64,000 nucleotides of DNA, taken from positions 1,240,001 to 1,304,000 of the forward strand of contig NZ_JABBGH010000002.1 in NCBI RefSeq assembly GCF_012927305.1. The letters are read 5' to 3'. The DNA is from Hymenobacter polaris. GTDB taxonomy: Bacteria; Bacteroidota; Bacteroidia; Cytophagales; Hymenobacteraceae. The notes under the pieces were generated by a model. That model did no database searches, had not been told where the DNA came from, and saw nothing but the letters and a program-made list of their open reading frames with translations. Positions 8,306-17,172 of the stretch are shown in pieces (position 1 is the stretch's first letter; each line of letters begins with the position of its first letter). Position numbers and translations under genes: made by a program.

Positions 8306-9961
8306 CTAGTTGGTAGCAGTAATCGTTTGCGGGCCGTAGCAACTCCAGCAAATGTCGTCGGCCGTTTGGGCCGGGCCAGGAGCCAGCGGGAAAGTAGCCG
8401 CCGAGTAGCGGGCGGCTTGCTTGGCATCCGTCAAATCATAAAGTTGGGCGTATACTACGGGGTAGCCCACCCCTTCGTCGGGGTAGCGCCAGCGAACCGC
8501 CAAGCGCTGCCCGCGCCGCCCAATGGCATCGAGGTAGCTTGTGAGTGCCCGGTCGTCGGCGGGGGCTGCGTGCGTCATCAGCAGCCACATCCGCCGGCCA
8601 CGTAGCGCATCTACTTCCTTTAAATACTGGCGCTCGGCGCCCGGCTGGCGGCGGTAGCAGTGCCCCAGTAGGTAGCTACCCGGGCTTAGGCCGTATTGCG
8701 GCCCATACCAGCGCAAATATTGGCCCGCGCCATAGTAGGCATACACGGCGTCAGTAGGGCGGCGCACTTGCGCCAGCTTGGCGTAGAGCGTTTTGGCATC
8801 CTCCGTGGCGTAGGGCGGCAAGTTGTGGCGCGTGGTGCTGTAAAGCACGGGTAGCGTGCATATACCCAGCGCCCCCCAGCCTAGAGTTCGGTTGCGCTGC
8901 CAGGCCCACTGCACACCCGCCTGAAAAGCTACAAAGACGAACAGAATGAGGCTAGGCACTAAAAAATCCATTAGCCGCATCCGCAGCGGAAATTGTTGCG
9001 CTGCCGCCGCGGCAATGCTCATGGCCCAGGGGGCCAGCAGTAGCAGCGCCGCTGGGCGCTGCCGCTGCCACAGCACTACCACGCCCACTAGCACCAACAC
9101 CACCCAAATAGAAGTGGGGTGGAGCCAGCCCAACCCGTTGGCCCAGCGCTCGGCCACGTCGCCCCATAATTTGCTCAAAAAATGAGCATTTACTGGCAAC
9201 AACCCCTCACGCCAGAAGTAGTGCATAAACGCCCGGTCAACGGGCTGTAGCGCTGCCTGAGCCAGGGCCAGGCTAGCCCCGCAGCCCACGGTCCATGCCC
9301 CCACCACGGCCGCCGTAGCGGGCAGCCGCGGCCGCCCGGCATCTAGGGCAGCTAGCAGTAACAGCGCCGCGCCGCAGCCGGCAAAAACCATCAGCGATGA
9401 CTGCGAGTAGAACGGCAGCACTAGTCCTCCTAGGCCCGCCAACACCCAAAACCGCGACGGTGGCGCGGGCTCGTCGCGCAGGCGCAGAGCCTGCCACAGC
9501 ACCAGCAAGCCAATAGCCGTGTCGCTAGCGTACTGTTTGACCTGGGTTCCATAGTACACGAAGGTGAAGCCAACGGCCAGCGTGAGCAGCGCCAGCGGCA
9601 CCAGTGGGGGGGCCAACACACGCTGCGCTACCAGCCAAAATAAGGCCAGCGCCGCCAGCGATGCCAGCAGCGCCGGCAGGCGTAGCGCTTGCTCGGAGCG
9701 GCCTAGCCAAGTTAAACAGGCTTTCTCGGCCAGCAGAAACAGCGGCGGTGCCACCTGCGCCTCGGCTAGCGGCTGGCCCACCAGCTGGCCAGCTGAGCGC
9801 GTTACTAGGTTGTGCACCACCGCCAGCTCGTCCATAAATAACGTGGTGCCCAGCTGCCACTGCCACACGCGCAGCGCCGCGCCCACCAGTAAAGCGCCTA
9901 GCGCCAGCCACCACCAGCCCGACCAACGCGTAGTAGTAAGAGGGAATTTTTGGTCCTTCAT
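8306..9961 (-). CDS. GT39-like membrane glycosyltransferase
   Basis: This 551-residue integral membrane protein has about 11-13 hydrophobic segments. The first periplasmic loop carries FMDELAVVHN, with the acidic pair expected for the catalytic Asp-Glu of GT-C fold enzymes of the PMT/ArnT group. The C-terminal 130 residues are largely soluble and periplasmic. Such enzymes transfer a sugar from a polyprenyl-phosphate donor to lipid or protein in the periplasm. The gene starts 14 nt after the stop of a DPM1-like GT2 gene, which would make such a donor, so the two form a donor-and-transfer operon. The acceptor is unknown. Confidence 0.8.
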   Translation of the reverse strand: MKDQKFPLTTTRWSGWWWLALGALLVGAALRVWQWQLGTTLFMDELAVVHNLVTRSAGQLVGQPLAEAQVAPPLFLLAEKACLTWLGRSEQALRLPALLASLAALALFWLVAQRVLAPPLVPLALLTLAVGFTFVYYGTQVKQYASDTAIGLLVLWQALRLRDEPAPPSRFWVLAGLGGLVLPFYSQSSLMVFAGCGAALLLLAALDAGRPRLPATAAVVGAWTVGCGASLALAQAALQPVDRAFMHYFWREGLLPVNAHFLSKLWGDVAERWANGLGWLHPTSIWVVLVLVGVVVLWQRQRPAALLLLAPWAMSIAAAAAQQFPLRMRLMDFLVPSLILFVFVAFQAGVQWAWQRNRTLGWGALGICTLPVLYSTTRHNLPPYATEDAKTLYAKLAQVRRPTDAVYAYYGAGQYLRWYGPQYGLSPGSYLLGHCYRRQPGAERQYLKEVDALRGRRMWLLMTHAAPADDRALTSYLDAIGRRGQRLAVRWRYPDEGVGYPVVYAQLYDLTDAKQAARYSAATFPLAPGPAQTADDICWSCYGPQTITATN

Positions 9962-9975
9962 GGCTAGAAAGTACC

Positions 9976-10701
9976 CTAAGCCTTCAGCAGGCCATACTTA
10001 ATGATGCAATAAATGGCGCGGAAGCCGTCGCGCCAGCCAATTTTCTTGCCCTCGGCGTAGGTGCGCCCGTAATAGCTGATGCCTACCTCGTAGAGTTTGA
10101 GGTCGGGTACCCGCGCTACCTTGGCCGTCACTTCGGGCTCGAAGCCAAAGCGCTTTTCCTGCAGCGAAAGGCCTTGAATAATGTCGCGCCGAAACAGCTT
10201 GTAGCAGGTTTCCATGTCTGTCAGGTTTAAGTCGGTAAACATGTTGGACAGAAACGTGAGCATAGCGTTACCGATGCTGTGCCAGAAAAATAAGATGCGG
10301 TGCGGGTTGCCGCCCATGAAGCGCGAACCGAATACCACGTTGGCAAAGCCCTTGAGCACAGGCTTCAGCAGCAGGTTATATTCTTCGGGGTCGTATTCTA
10401 GGTCAGCGTCCTGCACAATCACGTAATCACCGGTGGCCTCGCGAATGCCTGTGTGCAGCGCCGCGCCCTTGCCCTGGTTCACGGCGTGCTCTAGTAGCCG
10501 CAGCCCCATAGTGGGGTGCTGAGCTGCGTAAGCCCGGATAGTAGCTGCCGAGGCGTCGGTCGAGCAATCGTTGACCAGAATTATCTCTTTCTTAATGCCA
10601 TTGACTAGTTCCAGTTCCCGCAATAAATCCAAAATCTGGTGGATAGTGCGGGCTTCGTTGTAAACCGGAATAACGATGGAGAGCGTGTCGAGCTTTACCA
10701 A
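9976..10701 (-). CDS. GT2 polyprenyl-phosphate sugar synthase (DPM1-like)
   Basis: This 241-residue cytoplasmic glycosyltransferase of family 2 has the GT-A fold motifs [18 protein letters not shown] and the metal-binding [11 protein letters not shown]. It lacks the C-terminal transmembrane pair of GtrB/ArnC types, which puts it closest to DPM1-like enzymes that load a sugar from a nucleotide donor onto a polyprenyl phosphate. It is the first gene of an operon with the GT39-like transferase, 14 nt downstream. The sugar cannot be predicted from the motifs. Confidence 0.9.
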   Translation of the reverse strand: MVKLDTLSIVIPVYNEARTIHQILDLLRELELVNGIKKEIILVNDCSTDASAATIRAYAAQHPTMGLRLLEHAVNQGKGAALHTGIREATGDYVIVQDADLEYDPEEYNLLLKPVLKGFANVVFGSRFMGGNPHRILFFWHSIGNAMLTFLSNMFTDLNLTDMETCYKLFRRDIIQGLSLQEKRFGFEPEVTAKVARVPDLKLYEVGISYYGRTYAEGKKIGWRDGFRAIYCIIKYGLLKA

Positions 10702-11073
10702 AATAGCGGTAGTTAGTAGGTACTAATTGCGTCAGAGTTTACATAATAAATTGGTTTCCTACCAACTATGGCTCATGGCAATGTCCCCAGCTAACTTGCT
10801 GTTGCACGTGTTTAAACTTGACGTTATTTTAAAGATTATATTCTAAAAATTAATAGATTAACATCATAAAACACGGCAATAAAAAACTTGTTTTAAAATC
10901 TCGCAGCGTCGGCGCTTCAACGGCCTAAAAAGGTGGCTCATTAGTACTGCCAGGCTCTTATGGCCACTGGCGCCTAATCTTGGCTGTGGGGCGGCCTACA
11001 GCTAAAAAATCCTGGCGGCGCTCACTAACTATCGAGTTTTTGTGGGCCGCTAGAAGTGGCAACAAAGTACAAT
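10702..11073. other. AT-rich intergenic stretch without recognisable gene
   Basis: This 372-nt stretch is visibly AT-richer than its surroundings, notably 10825-10900. It must contain the promoter of the GT2/GT39 operon and the 3' region of the ABC exporter gene. I see no credible small ORF, tRNA or strong hairpin. Confidence 0.6.
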
Positions 11074-12924
11074 TTACGCCAGCTCGAACTGCAACCGCAA
11101 CAAATTAGCGTACAGCCCGCCCTCGCGCTCACTCAGCTCCTCGTGCGAGCCGGCTTCTACAATGCGGCCGCCGTCGATAACCAGGATTTTATCGACCTTG
11201 CGGATAGTGCTGAGGCGGTGGGCGATGATAAGACTGGTGCGGTGCTGCATCAGCTCGTCGAGGGCACCCTGCACCAGCTTCTCGCTCTCGCTGTCGAGCG
11301 ACGACGTGGCCTCGTCGAGGATGAGGATAGCAGGGTTTTTGAGGATGGCGCGGGCAATAGCCACGCGCTGGCGCTGCCCGCCCGAGAGCTTGATGCCGCG
11401 GTCACCCACTAGCGTATCGAGCCCCTCGGGGAAGTTCTGGATAAACTGCCAGGCGTTGGCGCGCCGGGCTGCCTCCACGATTTCGGCGTCGCTGGCGCCG
11501 GGCTTGCCGTAGGCAATATTCTCGCGGATGGTACCGCCAAAAAGCAAGGTTTCCTGGGGCACGATGCCAATATGAGCGCGCAGAGCCGTGAGGTCATAGT
11601 CGGCCACGTCGTGCCCATCCACCAGGATGCGGCCGCCGCTGAGCGGGTAAAACTGCATGAGCAGGCCGGCGATAGTGCTTTTGCCCGCGCCGCTGGGGCC
11701 TACCAGGGCAATTTTCTCGCCCGCCGCAATGTGGAAGTCAATGTCTTGCAGCACCGCCACGTCGGGCCGCGTGGGGTAGCGGAAGGCCACGTGCTCGTAA
11801 CGAATGTCGCCCAGCACCTGGGCCGGCACCAGCCCGAGGGCCGGCTGCTGGTGGGTAGGCTCTGGCGTCTCATCCAGGATTTCCAGGATGCGCTCGGACG
11901 CCCCTAGGGTGCTTTGCACCTTGCCATACAGCTCGCCTAGGCCCGCCACTGAGGCCCCGATGAAGGCCGTGTAGATGATGAACGAGGTGAGGTCGCCGAC
12001 CTCTAGGTGGCCGGGCGTGCCCTTGGGCAGGTGCACCAGCGTGGCCCCGCGCCACAGCACCAAAATGATACCCCCAAATAGCCCGATAATGACGAACGAC
12101 ACGAAGCCGCCGCGGAACAAATTGCTTTGCAGCGCCGCGCGCACCACCTTGTTGAGCGACGCGTTGTAGCGCCGCACCTCAAACTGCTCGTTGGTAAAGG
12201 CCTTCACCGAGTTGATGGACTGCAGCGTTTCCTCCACGATGGTGTTGGTGTGGGCCAGTTCCTGCTGCACGGTGCGGGCCAGGGTGCGAATTTTGCGCCC
12301 AAACAGGCCCGCCGCCAGCACGATGGGCGGAAACGTGAGCAGCATGAACAGCGACAGCTTCCACGACACGGCCACGATGAAGGCGATGCCGCCCACCAGC
12401 GTAAATACCTGCCGGAACAGCTCGGCCAGCGTCAGCGAAAACGAGTCCTGAATCTGGGCTACGTCGCTGGTAATGCGCGAGGTGATAGCGCCCACCCGGT
12501 TCTGCTCGAAGTAGGGGATGGGTAGCTGCACAAACTTGGCGTAGAGCGCCTCCCGGATGTCGCGCACCGTGAACTCGCTCACCTGCGTGAAAAACCAGAT
12601 GCGCCCAAACGAGAAAATGCCTTGCAGCACTGTCACCAAAAACAGCCCTAGGGCCACCCGGTTGATGTCCAGCTCCAGGCCACCGGGCAGGCGCAGCGGC
12701 TCGCCAGTGGCCACGTTCACGAGCTTGCCCGCAATCCAGGGAAACGAGATGGTGCTGAGGCTGCTGAGCACCAGCAGTCCCATGCCCACCGTAAACTTGC
12801 CCCGGTAGGGCAGCACGAAGCGGAAAATGCGCAGGCTGCGCTGCAATGACGCTTTATTTATCTTGGGCTTAGGCAGGTCGGCGGTAAGGTCGCTGCCACT
12901 GGTATTGAGTCCACTACGGGCCAT
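11074..12924 (-). CDS. MsbA-like ABC exporter (fused permease and ATPase)
   Basis: This 616-residue half-transporter has an N-terminal six-helix type IV exporter domain (about residues 35-345) and a C-terminal nucleotide-binding domain. It contains Walker A GPSGAGKST near 409, the signature LSGGQRQR, Walker B ILILDEATSSLD and the switch histidine in IAHRLSTI. It would work as a homodimer in the inner membrane, pumping lipid, lipopolysaccharide precursor or drug. The MsbA/BmrA-like layout fits many substrates. The gene lies 89 nt downstream of the TonB-like gene in the same direction. CCCTAGGG lies in it at 11902 and 12646. Confidence 0.93.
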   Translation of the reverse strand: MARSGLNTSGSDLTADLPKPKINKASLQRSLRIFRFVLPYRGKFTVGMGLLVLSSLSTISFPWIAGKLVNVATGEPLRLPGGLELDINRVALGLFLVTVLQGIFSFGRIWFFTQVSEFTVRDIREALYAKFVQLPIPYFEQNRVGAITSRITSDVAQIQDSFSLTLAELFRQVFTLVGGIAFIVAVSWKLSLFMLLTFPPIVLAAGLFGRKIRTLARTVQQELAHTNTIVEETLQSINSVKAFTNEQFEVRRYNASLNKVVRAALQSNLFRGGFVSFVIIGLFGGIILVLWRGATLVHLPKGTPGHLEVGDLTSFIIYTAFIGASVAGLGELYGKVQSTLGASERILEILDETPEPTHQQPALGLVPAQVLGDIRYEHVAFRYPTRPDVAVLQDIDFHIAAGEKIALVGPSGAGKSTIAGLLMQFYPLSGGRILVDGHDVADYDLTALRAHIGIVPQETLLFGGTIRENIAYGKPGASDAEIVEAARRANAWQFIQNFPEGLDTLVGDRGIKLSGGQRQRVAIARAILKNPAILILDEATSSLDSESEKLVQGALDELMQHRTSLIIAHRLSTIRKVDKILVIDGGRIVEAGSHEELSEREGGLYANLLRLQFELA

Positions 12925-13013
12925 AATATCGGGATAGATGCCAGCCAGCAGGCCAGCGCACTTGCTATAAAGACGTAAAGCGGGCGGAAATACCGCAAGG
13001 CGGCGCCCCGGTG

Positions 13014-13523
13014 CTAATTCAGGCCCGGCGCGTCTTTAGCCGAGCGGGGCACCTTGCGGTCGGTTTCAAATTTGGTGACCCCGGCGTTGTCGAACGGCAC
13101 GGGCACCTGCACCAGAATGGCCACCGGTACCCCGCGCCGGGTAGCGGGCTGCCAGGCCGGCATGGCCTGCACCACGCGCAGCGCTTCGGCGTTGCACTCG
13201 GGCGTGAGGCCCTTGGCTACCTGGGGGTTGATGAGCTTGCCGCTGGTATCGACGGTGGCCTGCACCACCACGTCGCCCGTCACGCGGGCCTGCTTGGCCT
13301 TGGCGGGCACCTGCACGTGCTGGCTGAAGTACTCGCCCATGGCTTCCTCGCCGCCGGGGTACTCGGGGGCGTGGTCGGGGCGGTTGGCGGCCCCGCCGCC
13401 GGCTTGCAGCTGCATGGCGCCGGGCGCCAGCGTGATGGGCGCCTTGGCCGCTGGCGCGGGCTTGGTTTGGGCCAGCACCCCTAGGGGGGTAGTTAGGACA
13501 AAAGCTAGAATAACGGCGCGCAT
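13014..13523 (-). CDS. Periplasmic TonB C-terminal domain protein
   Basis: This 169-residue protein has a signal peptide (MRAVILAFVLTTPLGVLAQ), a short Pro/Ala linker, and a TonB C-terminal domain marked by EYPGGEEAMGEYFSQHV, GDVVVQATVDTSGK and ALRVVQAMPAWQPA. It lacks the N-terminal membrane anchor of a true energy transducer, so it is probably a soluble periplasmic variant, of which Bacteroidetes encode many. The ATG at 13523 gives the cleanest signal peptide. The gene is 45 nt downstream of the symporter gene and may be read with it. It could touch TonB-dependent receptors or serve an unrelated binding role. Confidence 0.8.
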   Translation of the reverse strand: MRAVILAFVLTTPLGVLAQTKPAPAAKAPITLAPGAMQLQAGGGAANRPDHAPEYPGGEEAMGEYFSQHVQVPAKAKQARVTGDVVVQATVDTSGKLINPQVAKGLTPECNAEALRVVQAMPAWQPATRRGVPVAILVQVPVPFDNAGVTKFETDRKVPRSAKDAPGLN

Positions 13524-13568
13524 AAAAGAAAAACGGATAAGGATAACCAACGGAAAGCCAATTCAAAT

Positions 13569-15071
13569 TTACGACAAAATCGGTGCGGCTTCGGTTCGGG
13601 TGGTGGGGCGCGAGATTAGCAGTAATCCGAGAAAGATGAGCAGCCCATTAAGGAGCAGAATCTCGAAGCCGAACTTATAGCCGTTGAGCCACTCCACGGA
13701 GTGCGTGACGATGAGCAGCGTGAGGCCCACGCCGGCTGCGCAGGTGGGCAGCACCAGGCGCTCGCGCAGGCGCCGCGTGGTGAAGATGCCGAACGCAAAC
13801 AGCCCCAGCAGCGGCCCGTAGGTGAAGCCCGCCGCCTTGTACACGGCATCAATCAGGCTCTGCTCGTTGAGGGCGCGGAAGATGAGGATAATCACAATCA
13901 GCACCACTGACCAGCCCAGGTGCGTGAGCTGCCGCAGCCGGGTTTGGCGCTTTTCGGAATACTGCTGGATGTTCAGAAAATCGACGCAGAACGAAGTGGT
14001 GAGCGCCGTGAGGGCCGAGTCGGCCGAGGCGTAGGTGACGGCGATGATACCCAGAATGAAGATGATGCCCGCCGCCAGCGAAAACTGCGTGGTGGCCAGG
14101 TAGGGGAAAACCTTGTCGGTATCGAGCCCGCCCTTGGCGTTGAGCAGCTGCGGCATGTGGGTTAGGTCGAGGCCCTTGGCGGCGGCGTATTTATAGAGCA
14201 GCACCCCTAGGGTCAGAAACAGGACGTTGACGCTCACGATGACGGGCGTAAACCAGAATAGGTTTTTCTGGGCTTCGCCGAGGCTGCGGCAACTCAGGTT
14301 TTTCTGCATCAGGTCCTGGTCGAGGCCCGTCATCACGATGGTGATGAACATGCCGCTGGCAAACTGCTTCCAGAAAAACTTATCATCCCGAAAATTCGAG
14401 AAGTACACCTGCGACATGGGGCTGTCGCGCACCGTGCCAATGAGTTGCTTAAACGAATAGTTGAGCGCATCGGCCATGAAGTAGATGCTCAGGGCCACGC
14501 AGCTCAGCATAGCCAGCGTCTGGAAGGTATCGGTCCAAAGAATGGTTTTGAGGCCGCCCCGAAACGTGTAGAGGTAAATGAACAGGATGCTGACAACTAC
14601 CGTGACCCAGAACGGCACGCCCATCGAGTCGAACACGGCCAGCTGCAGCACACCCGCCACCAGGTAGAGCCGCAGGGCCGACCCTAGGGAGCGCGAAATT
14701 AGGAAAAACAGCGCGCCCGTTTTGTAGCTCCAGTAGCCGAAGCGCTGCTCCAGATACGAGTAGATGCTCACCAGCCGCAGCCGGTAGTAGAGCGGCAGCA
14801 GCACGGTGCCGATAACCAGGTAGCCCGCCACGAAGCCCAGGGCCACGGCCAGGTAGCTCCAGCTTTTGCCATACACGTTGCCCGGCACCGAAATAAACGT
14901 GACGCCCGAGAGCGAGGTGCCAATCATGGCGAAGGCCACCATGTACCAGGGCGCGTTGCGGTTAGCTACGAAGAAGCTTTCGCTGGTGGCCCCGCGCGAG
15001 GTGAGCAGGGCAATGATGACGAGAACGATGAAGTAGCCCGCAACCAGGCTCAGAATAAGGGTCGGCGACAT
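13569..15071 (-). CDS. Sodium:solute symporter family protein
   Basis: This 500-residue protein has about 13 transmembrane segments typical of the sodium:solute symporter (SSS) family. The N-terminal FFVANRNAPWYMVAFAMIGT and the unwound-helix region GTSLSGVTFISVPG carry the family's conserved Gly/Ser pattern for Na+ and substrate. Transport would be Na+-driven uptake of a small solute, such as a sugar, sialic acid, amino acid or vitamin; sequence alone cannot choose. It is followed at 45 nt by the TonB-like gene. No catabolic partner gene is adjacent. Confidence 0.92.
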   Translation of the reverse strand: MSPTLILSLVAGYFIVLVIIALLTSRGATSESFFVANRNAPWYMVAFAMIGTSLSGVTFISVPGNVYGKSWSYLAVALGFVAGYLVIGTVLLPLYYRLRLVSIYSYLEQRFGYWSYKTGALFFLISRSLGSALRLYLVAGVLQLAVFDSMGVPFWVTVVVSILFIYLYTFRGGLKTILWTDTFQTLAMLSCVALSIYFMADALNYSFKQLIGTVRDSPMSQVYFSNFRDDKFFWKQFASGMFITIVMTGLDQDLMQKNLSCRSLGEAQKNLFWFTPVIVSVNVLFLTLGVLLYKYAAAKGLDLTHMPQLLNAKGGLDTDKVFPYLATTQFSLAAGIIFILGIIAVTYASADSALTALTTSFCVDFLNIQQYSEKRQTRLRQLTHLGWSVVLIVIILIFRALNEQSLIDAVYKAAGFTYGPLLGLFAFGIFTTRRLRERLVLPTCAAGVGLTLLIVTHSVEWLNGYKFGFEILLLNGLLIFLGLLLISRPTTRTEAAPILS

Positions 15072-15217
15072 TTTTTGAAGCTGTTAGCTCTTAGCTGCTA
15101 GCTACTGGCTTTTTAGAGCAGCGTAACAAGTCGGCAAAGCTACAGGCTTGCGCCGTTGCGTCACCCCTAGGGCTGCTTATCACGCAGCCAACGGCCAACC
15201 AGCTAGCAACTCAAAAA

Positions 15218-16228
15218 TTACATCCACTGCGTCCAGTCCAGCACTTCGCCCACGGCGGGGGCGTGCAGCTCGCCGCGCAGCAGGCCACCGGCCGCCACCT
15301 CGGTTAGCAGGCGCAGGGGCTCCGAGGCGGGCTCGTCGCTCAGGTCGAAGGTGCCGTAGTGCATGGGCACCAGGTGGCCGGCGCGCAGCACGTTGGCGGC
15401 TTTGGCAGCCTCGTGGGGGTTCATGTGGCTCTGGTGCATCATGAAGGGCGGCTTGTAGGCCCCGATGGGCAGCAGCACAATGTCGAGCGGCCCAAACGCC
15501 TGCTCAATCTGCTCGAAGTGGTCGCCGTAGCTGCTGTCGCCGCCGAAGTAGATGAGCCGGTCGGCGGTCTTGATGAGAAAGCTGCCCCACAATATCTCGT
15601 TCAAGTCGAACAAGCCGCGGCGGCTCCAGTGGCTGGCGGGCAGGTAGTATAGCTCGAAGGGTGCGGCCGGCCCCAAGTCGAACTGCTGCCACCAGCCGGC
15701 CTCCTGCACTGGCAACTGGGGCAGCCAGCCGTGCAGCAGCCCGCCCACCCCTAGGGGGCCCAGCACCTGCAAGCGCGGGTTTTGCGCGGCCAGCGTGCGG
15801 ATGGTGCGCTCGTCGAGGTGGTCGCGGTGCGCGTGCGAAAGCAGCAGGTAGTCCACATTGCGCACATCTTGGGGGCGGCAGGGCAGGGGGTGGCGGTGGC
15901 GCAGCCCTAGGGAGCTGAACAGCACTGGGTCGAACACCAGGCTTACGCCCTGCACGCGCAGTAAAAAGCCGGCGTGCCCCAGCCACACCAGCATGTCCTG
16001 GGTCGAGAAAAAGGCCTCGGCGCAGGGCACCACGGCGGGCGTCCAGGTGTCGCGCTTTTTTTCTGCCTTCTGGGGATTGGCCGTCAGCTGCCAGCGCAGC
16101 ACTGTGCCGAAGCTGGGCTCGTAGAGCGTTTCGCCGTTGCAAAATTCGGCGCCGATGAGCTTGTTGCCGGGGTAGCCGGGGCGAATGGTGCGCAGCGCGT
16201 CGTTGCGGCGGTAGTGGGCAGCGGGCAT
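15218..16228 (-). CDS. MBL-fold metallo-hydrolase (NAPE-PLD/UlaG-like)
   Basis: This 336-residue metallo-beta-lactamase-fold hydrolase has SHAHRDHLD, the canonical dinuclear-metal HxHxDH motif. Further metal or active-site candidates are PASHWSRRGLFD, YFGGDSSYGDHF and PMHYGTFDLSD. PASHW followed by a basic patch resembles the phospholipase-D-like NAPE-PLD and RomA/UlaG group, so the substrate may be a phospholipid headgroup or a lactone. No signal peptide is visible, so it is probably cytoplasmic or membrane-associated. It is transcribed alone, away from the Bax-inhibitor gene. Confidence 0.88.
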   Translation of the reverse strand: MPAAHYRRNDALRTIRPGYPGNKLIGAEFCNGETLYEPSFGTVLRWQLTANPQKAEKKRDTWTPAVVPCAEAFFSTQDMLVWLGHAGFLLRVQGVSLVFDPVLFSSLGLRHRHPLPCRPQDVRNVDYLLLSHAHRDHLDERTIRTLAAQNPRLQVLGPLGVGGLLHGWLPQLPVQEAGWWQQFDLGPAAPFELYYLPASHWSRRGLFDLNEILWGSFLIKTADRLIYFGGDSSYGDHFEQIEQAFGPLDIVLLPIGAYKPPFMMHQSHMNPHEAAKAANVLRAGHLVPMHYGTFDLSDEPASEPLRLLTEVAAGGLLRGELHAPAVGEVLDWTQWM

Positions 16229-16363
16229 AAACTATAAGTGGAGCGGCGGGCCACTAATTGGCCACAAAGTTGTTGTAGTACTACCGTCGGCCGCCAAAGT
16301 TCGTATGTGGGCTAGCACGCCGCTTCATTCCGTCCAATCCGCCTTTTTTCCTCCGCTGAATTC

Positions 16364-17092
16364 ATGAGTGATTCCCAATTTTCGTCCGGCCGCTCCCTGG
16401 CTCACCAGCTCACGGAAGAGGATGCCGCCCGCATCCAGGCCCAGTTCTTCGCCCAGGTTTACGGCTGGATGGCCGCTGGCCTGGCCCTCACCGGCGGCGT
16501 CTCGCTGCTGGTGGCTTCCTCGCCCGAGCTTATCCAGCTCATTTTCGGCAACCGCATTCTATTCTTCGCCCTCATCATCGCCGAGTTGGCGCTGGTAGGT
16601 TTCCTCACGGCCCGGGCCGATAGCTGGAGCCGCGGGGCCGTGCAGGCGTCTTTCCTAAGTTATGCCGTGCTCAACGGCCTCACCCTGAGCGTTATATTCT
16701 TGGTGTATACGGCGGGCTCCATTGCCTCCACCTTTTTCACCGCCGCCATCATGTTTGGGGTGATGAGCGCCTTTGGCTACTTCACCCGGTCCGACCTCTC
16801 GGGCTGGGGCAAGCTGCTGGGCATGGCCCTGATTGGGCTGGTCATCGCCGTGGTGGTCAACCTGTTCTGGACCAATAACATCCTTAACTTGATAATATCC
16901 TTCGTGGGCGTTATCCTGTTCACGGCCCTCGCTGCCTACGACACGCAGAAGCTCAAAGCCATTGCGCTGGAAAAAGCGATGGGCAGCGAGGACGCCAGCG
17001 CGAAAGCATCTATCTTAGGGGCCCTCACTCTGTACCTCGATTTTATTAACCTCTTCTTGTTCCTGCTGCGCTTCTTCGGCCAGCGTCGCTAA
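16364..17092 (+). CDS. Bax inhibitor-1/YccA family membrane protein
   Basis: This 242-residue protein has seven predicted transmembrane segments and ends with the family pattern LTLYLDFINLFLFLLRFFG. The acidic pair needed for pH-sensitive ion leak in BsYetJ-type homologues is suggested by AYDTQKLK and YLDFINLF. The family forms Ca2+ leak channels or modulates FtsH-type proteolysis; which applies here is unknown. It is a single-gene unit ended by a clear terminator. Confidence 0.92.
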   Translation: MSDSQFSSGRSLAHQLTEEDAARIQAQFFAQVYGWMAAGLALTGGVSLLVASSPELIQLIFGNRILFFALIIAELALVGFLTARADSWSRGAVQASFLSYAVLNGLTLSVIFLVYTAGSIASTFFTAAIMFGVMSAFGYFTRSDLSGWGKLLGMALIGLVIAVVVNLFWTNNILNLIISFVGVILFTALAAYDTQKLKAIALEKAMGSEDASAKASILGALTLYLDFINLFLFLLRFFGQRR

Positions 17093-17115
17093 AATTATCC
17101 GGAAGCACAGAAAAA

Positions 17116-17145
17116 CCCCGACTGCTCACGCAATCGGGGCTTTTT
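17116..17145 (+). terminator. Intrinsic terminator after the Bax-inhibitor gene
   Basis: A 6-bp GC stem (17116-17121 with 17134-17139) is flanked by AAAAA on the left and CTTTTT on the right. It therefore serves the plus-strand gene and possibly also the converging M61 gene. Confidence 0.8.
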
Positions 17146-17172
17146 GTTGAGGTAGGCCCTAGGGCCCGGGCC

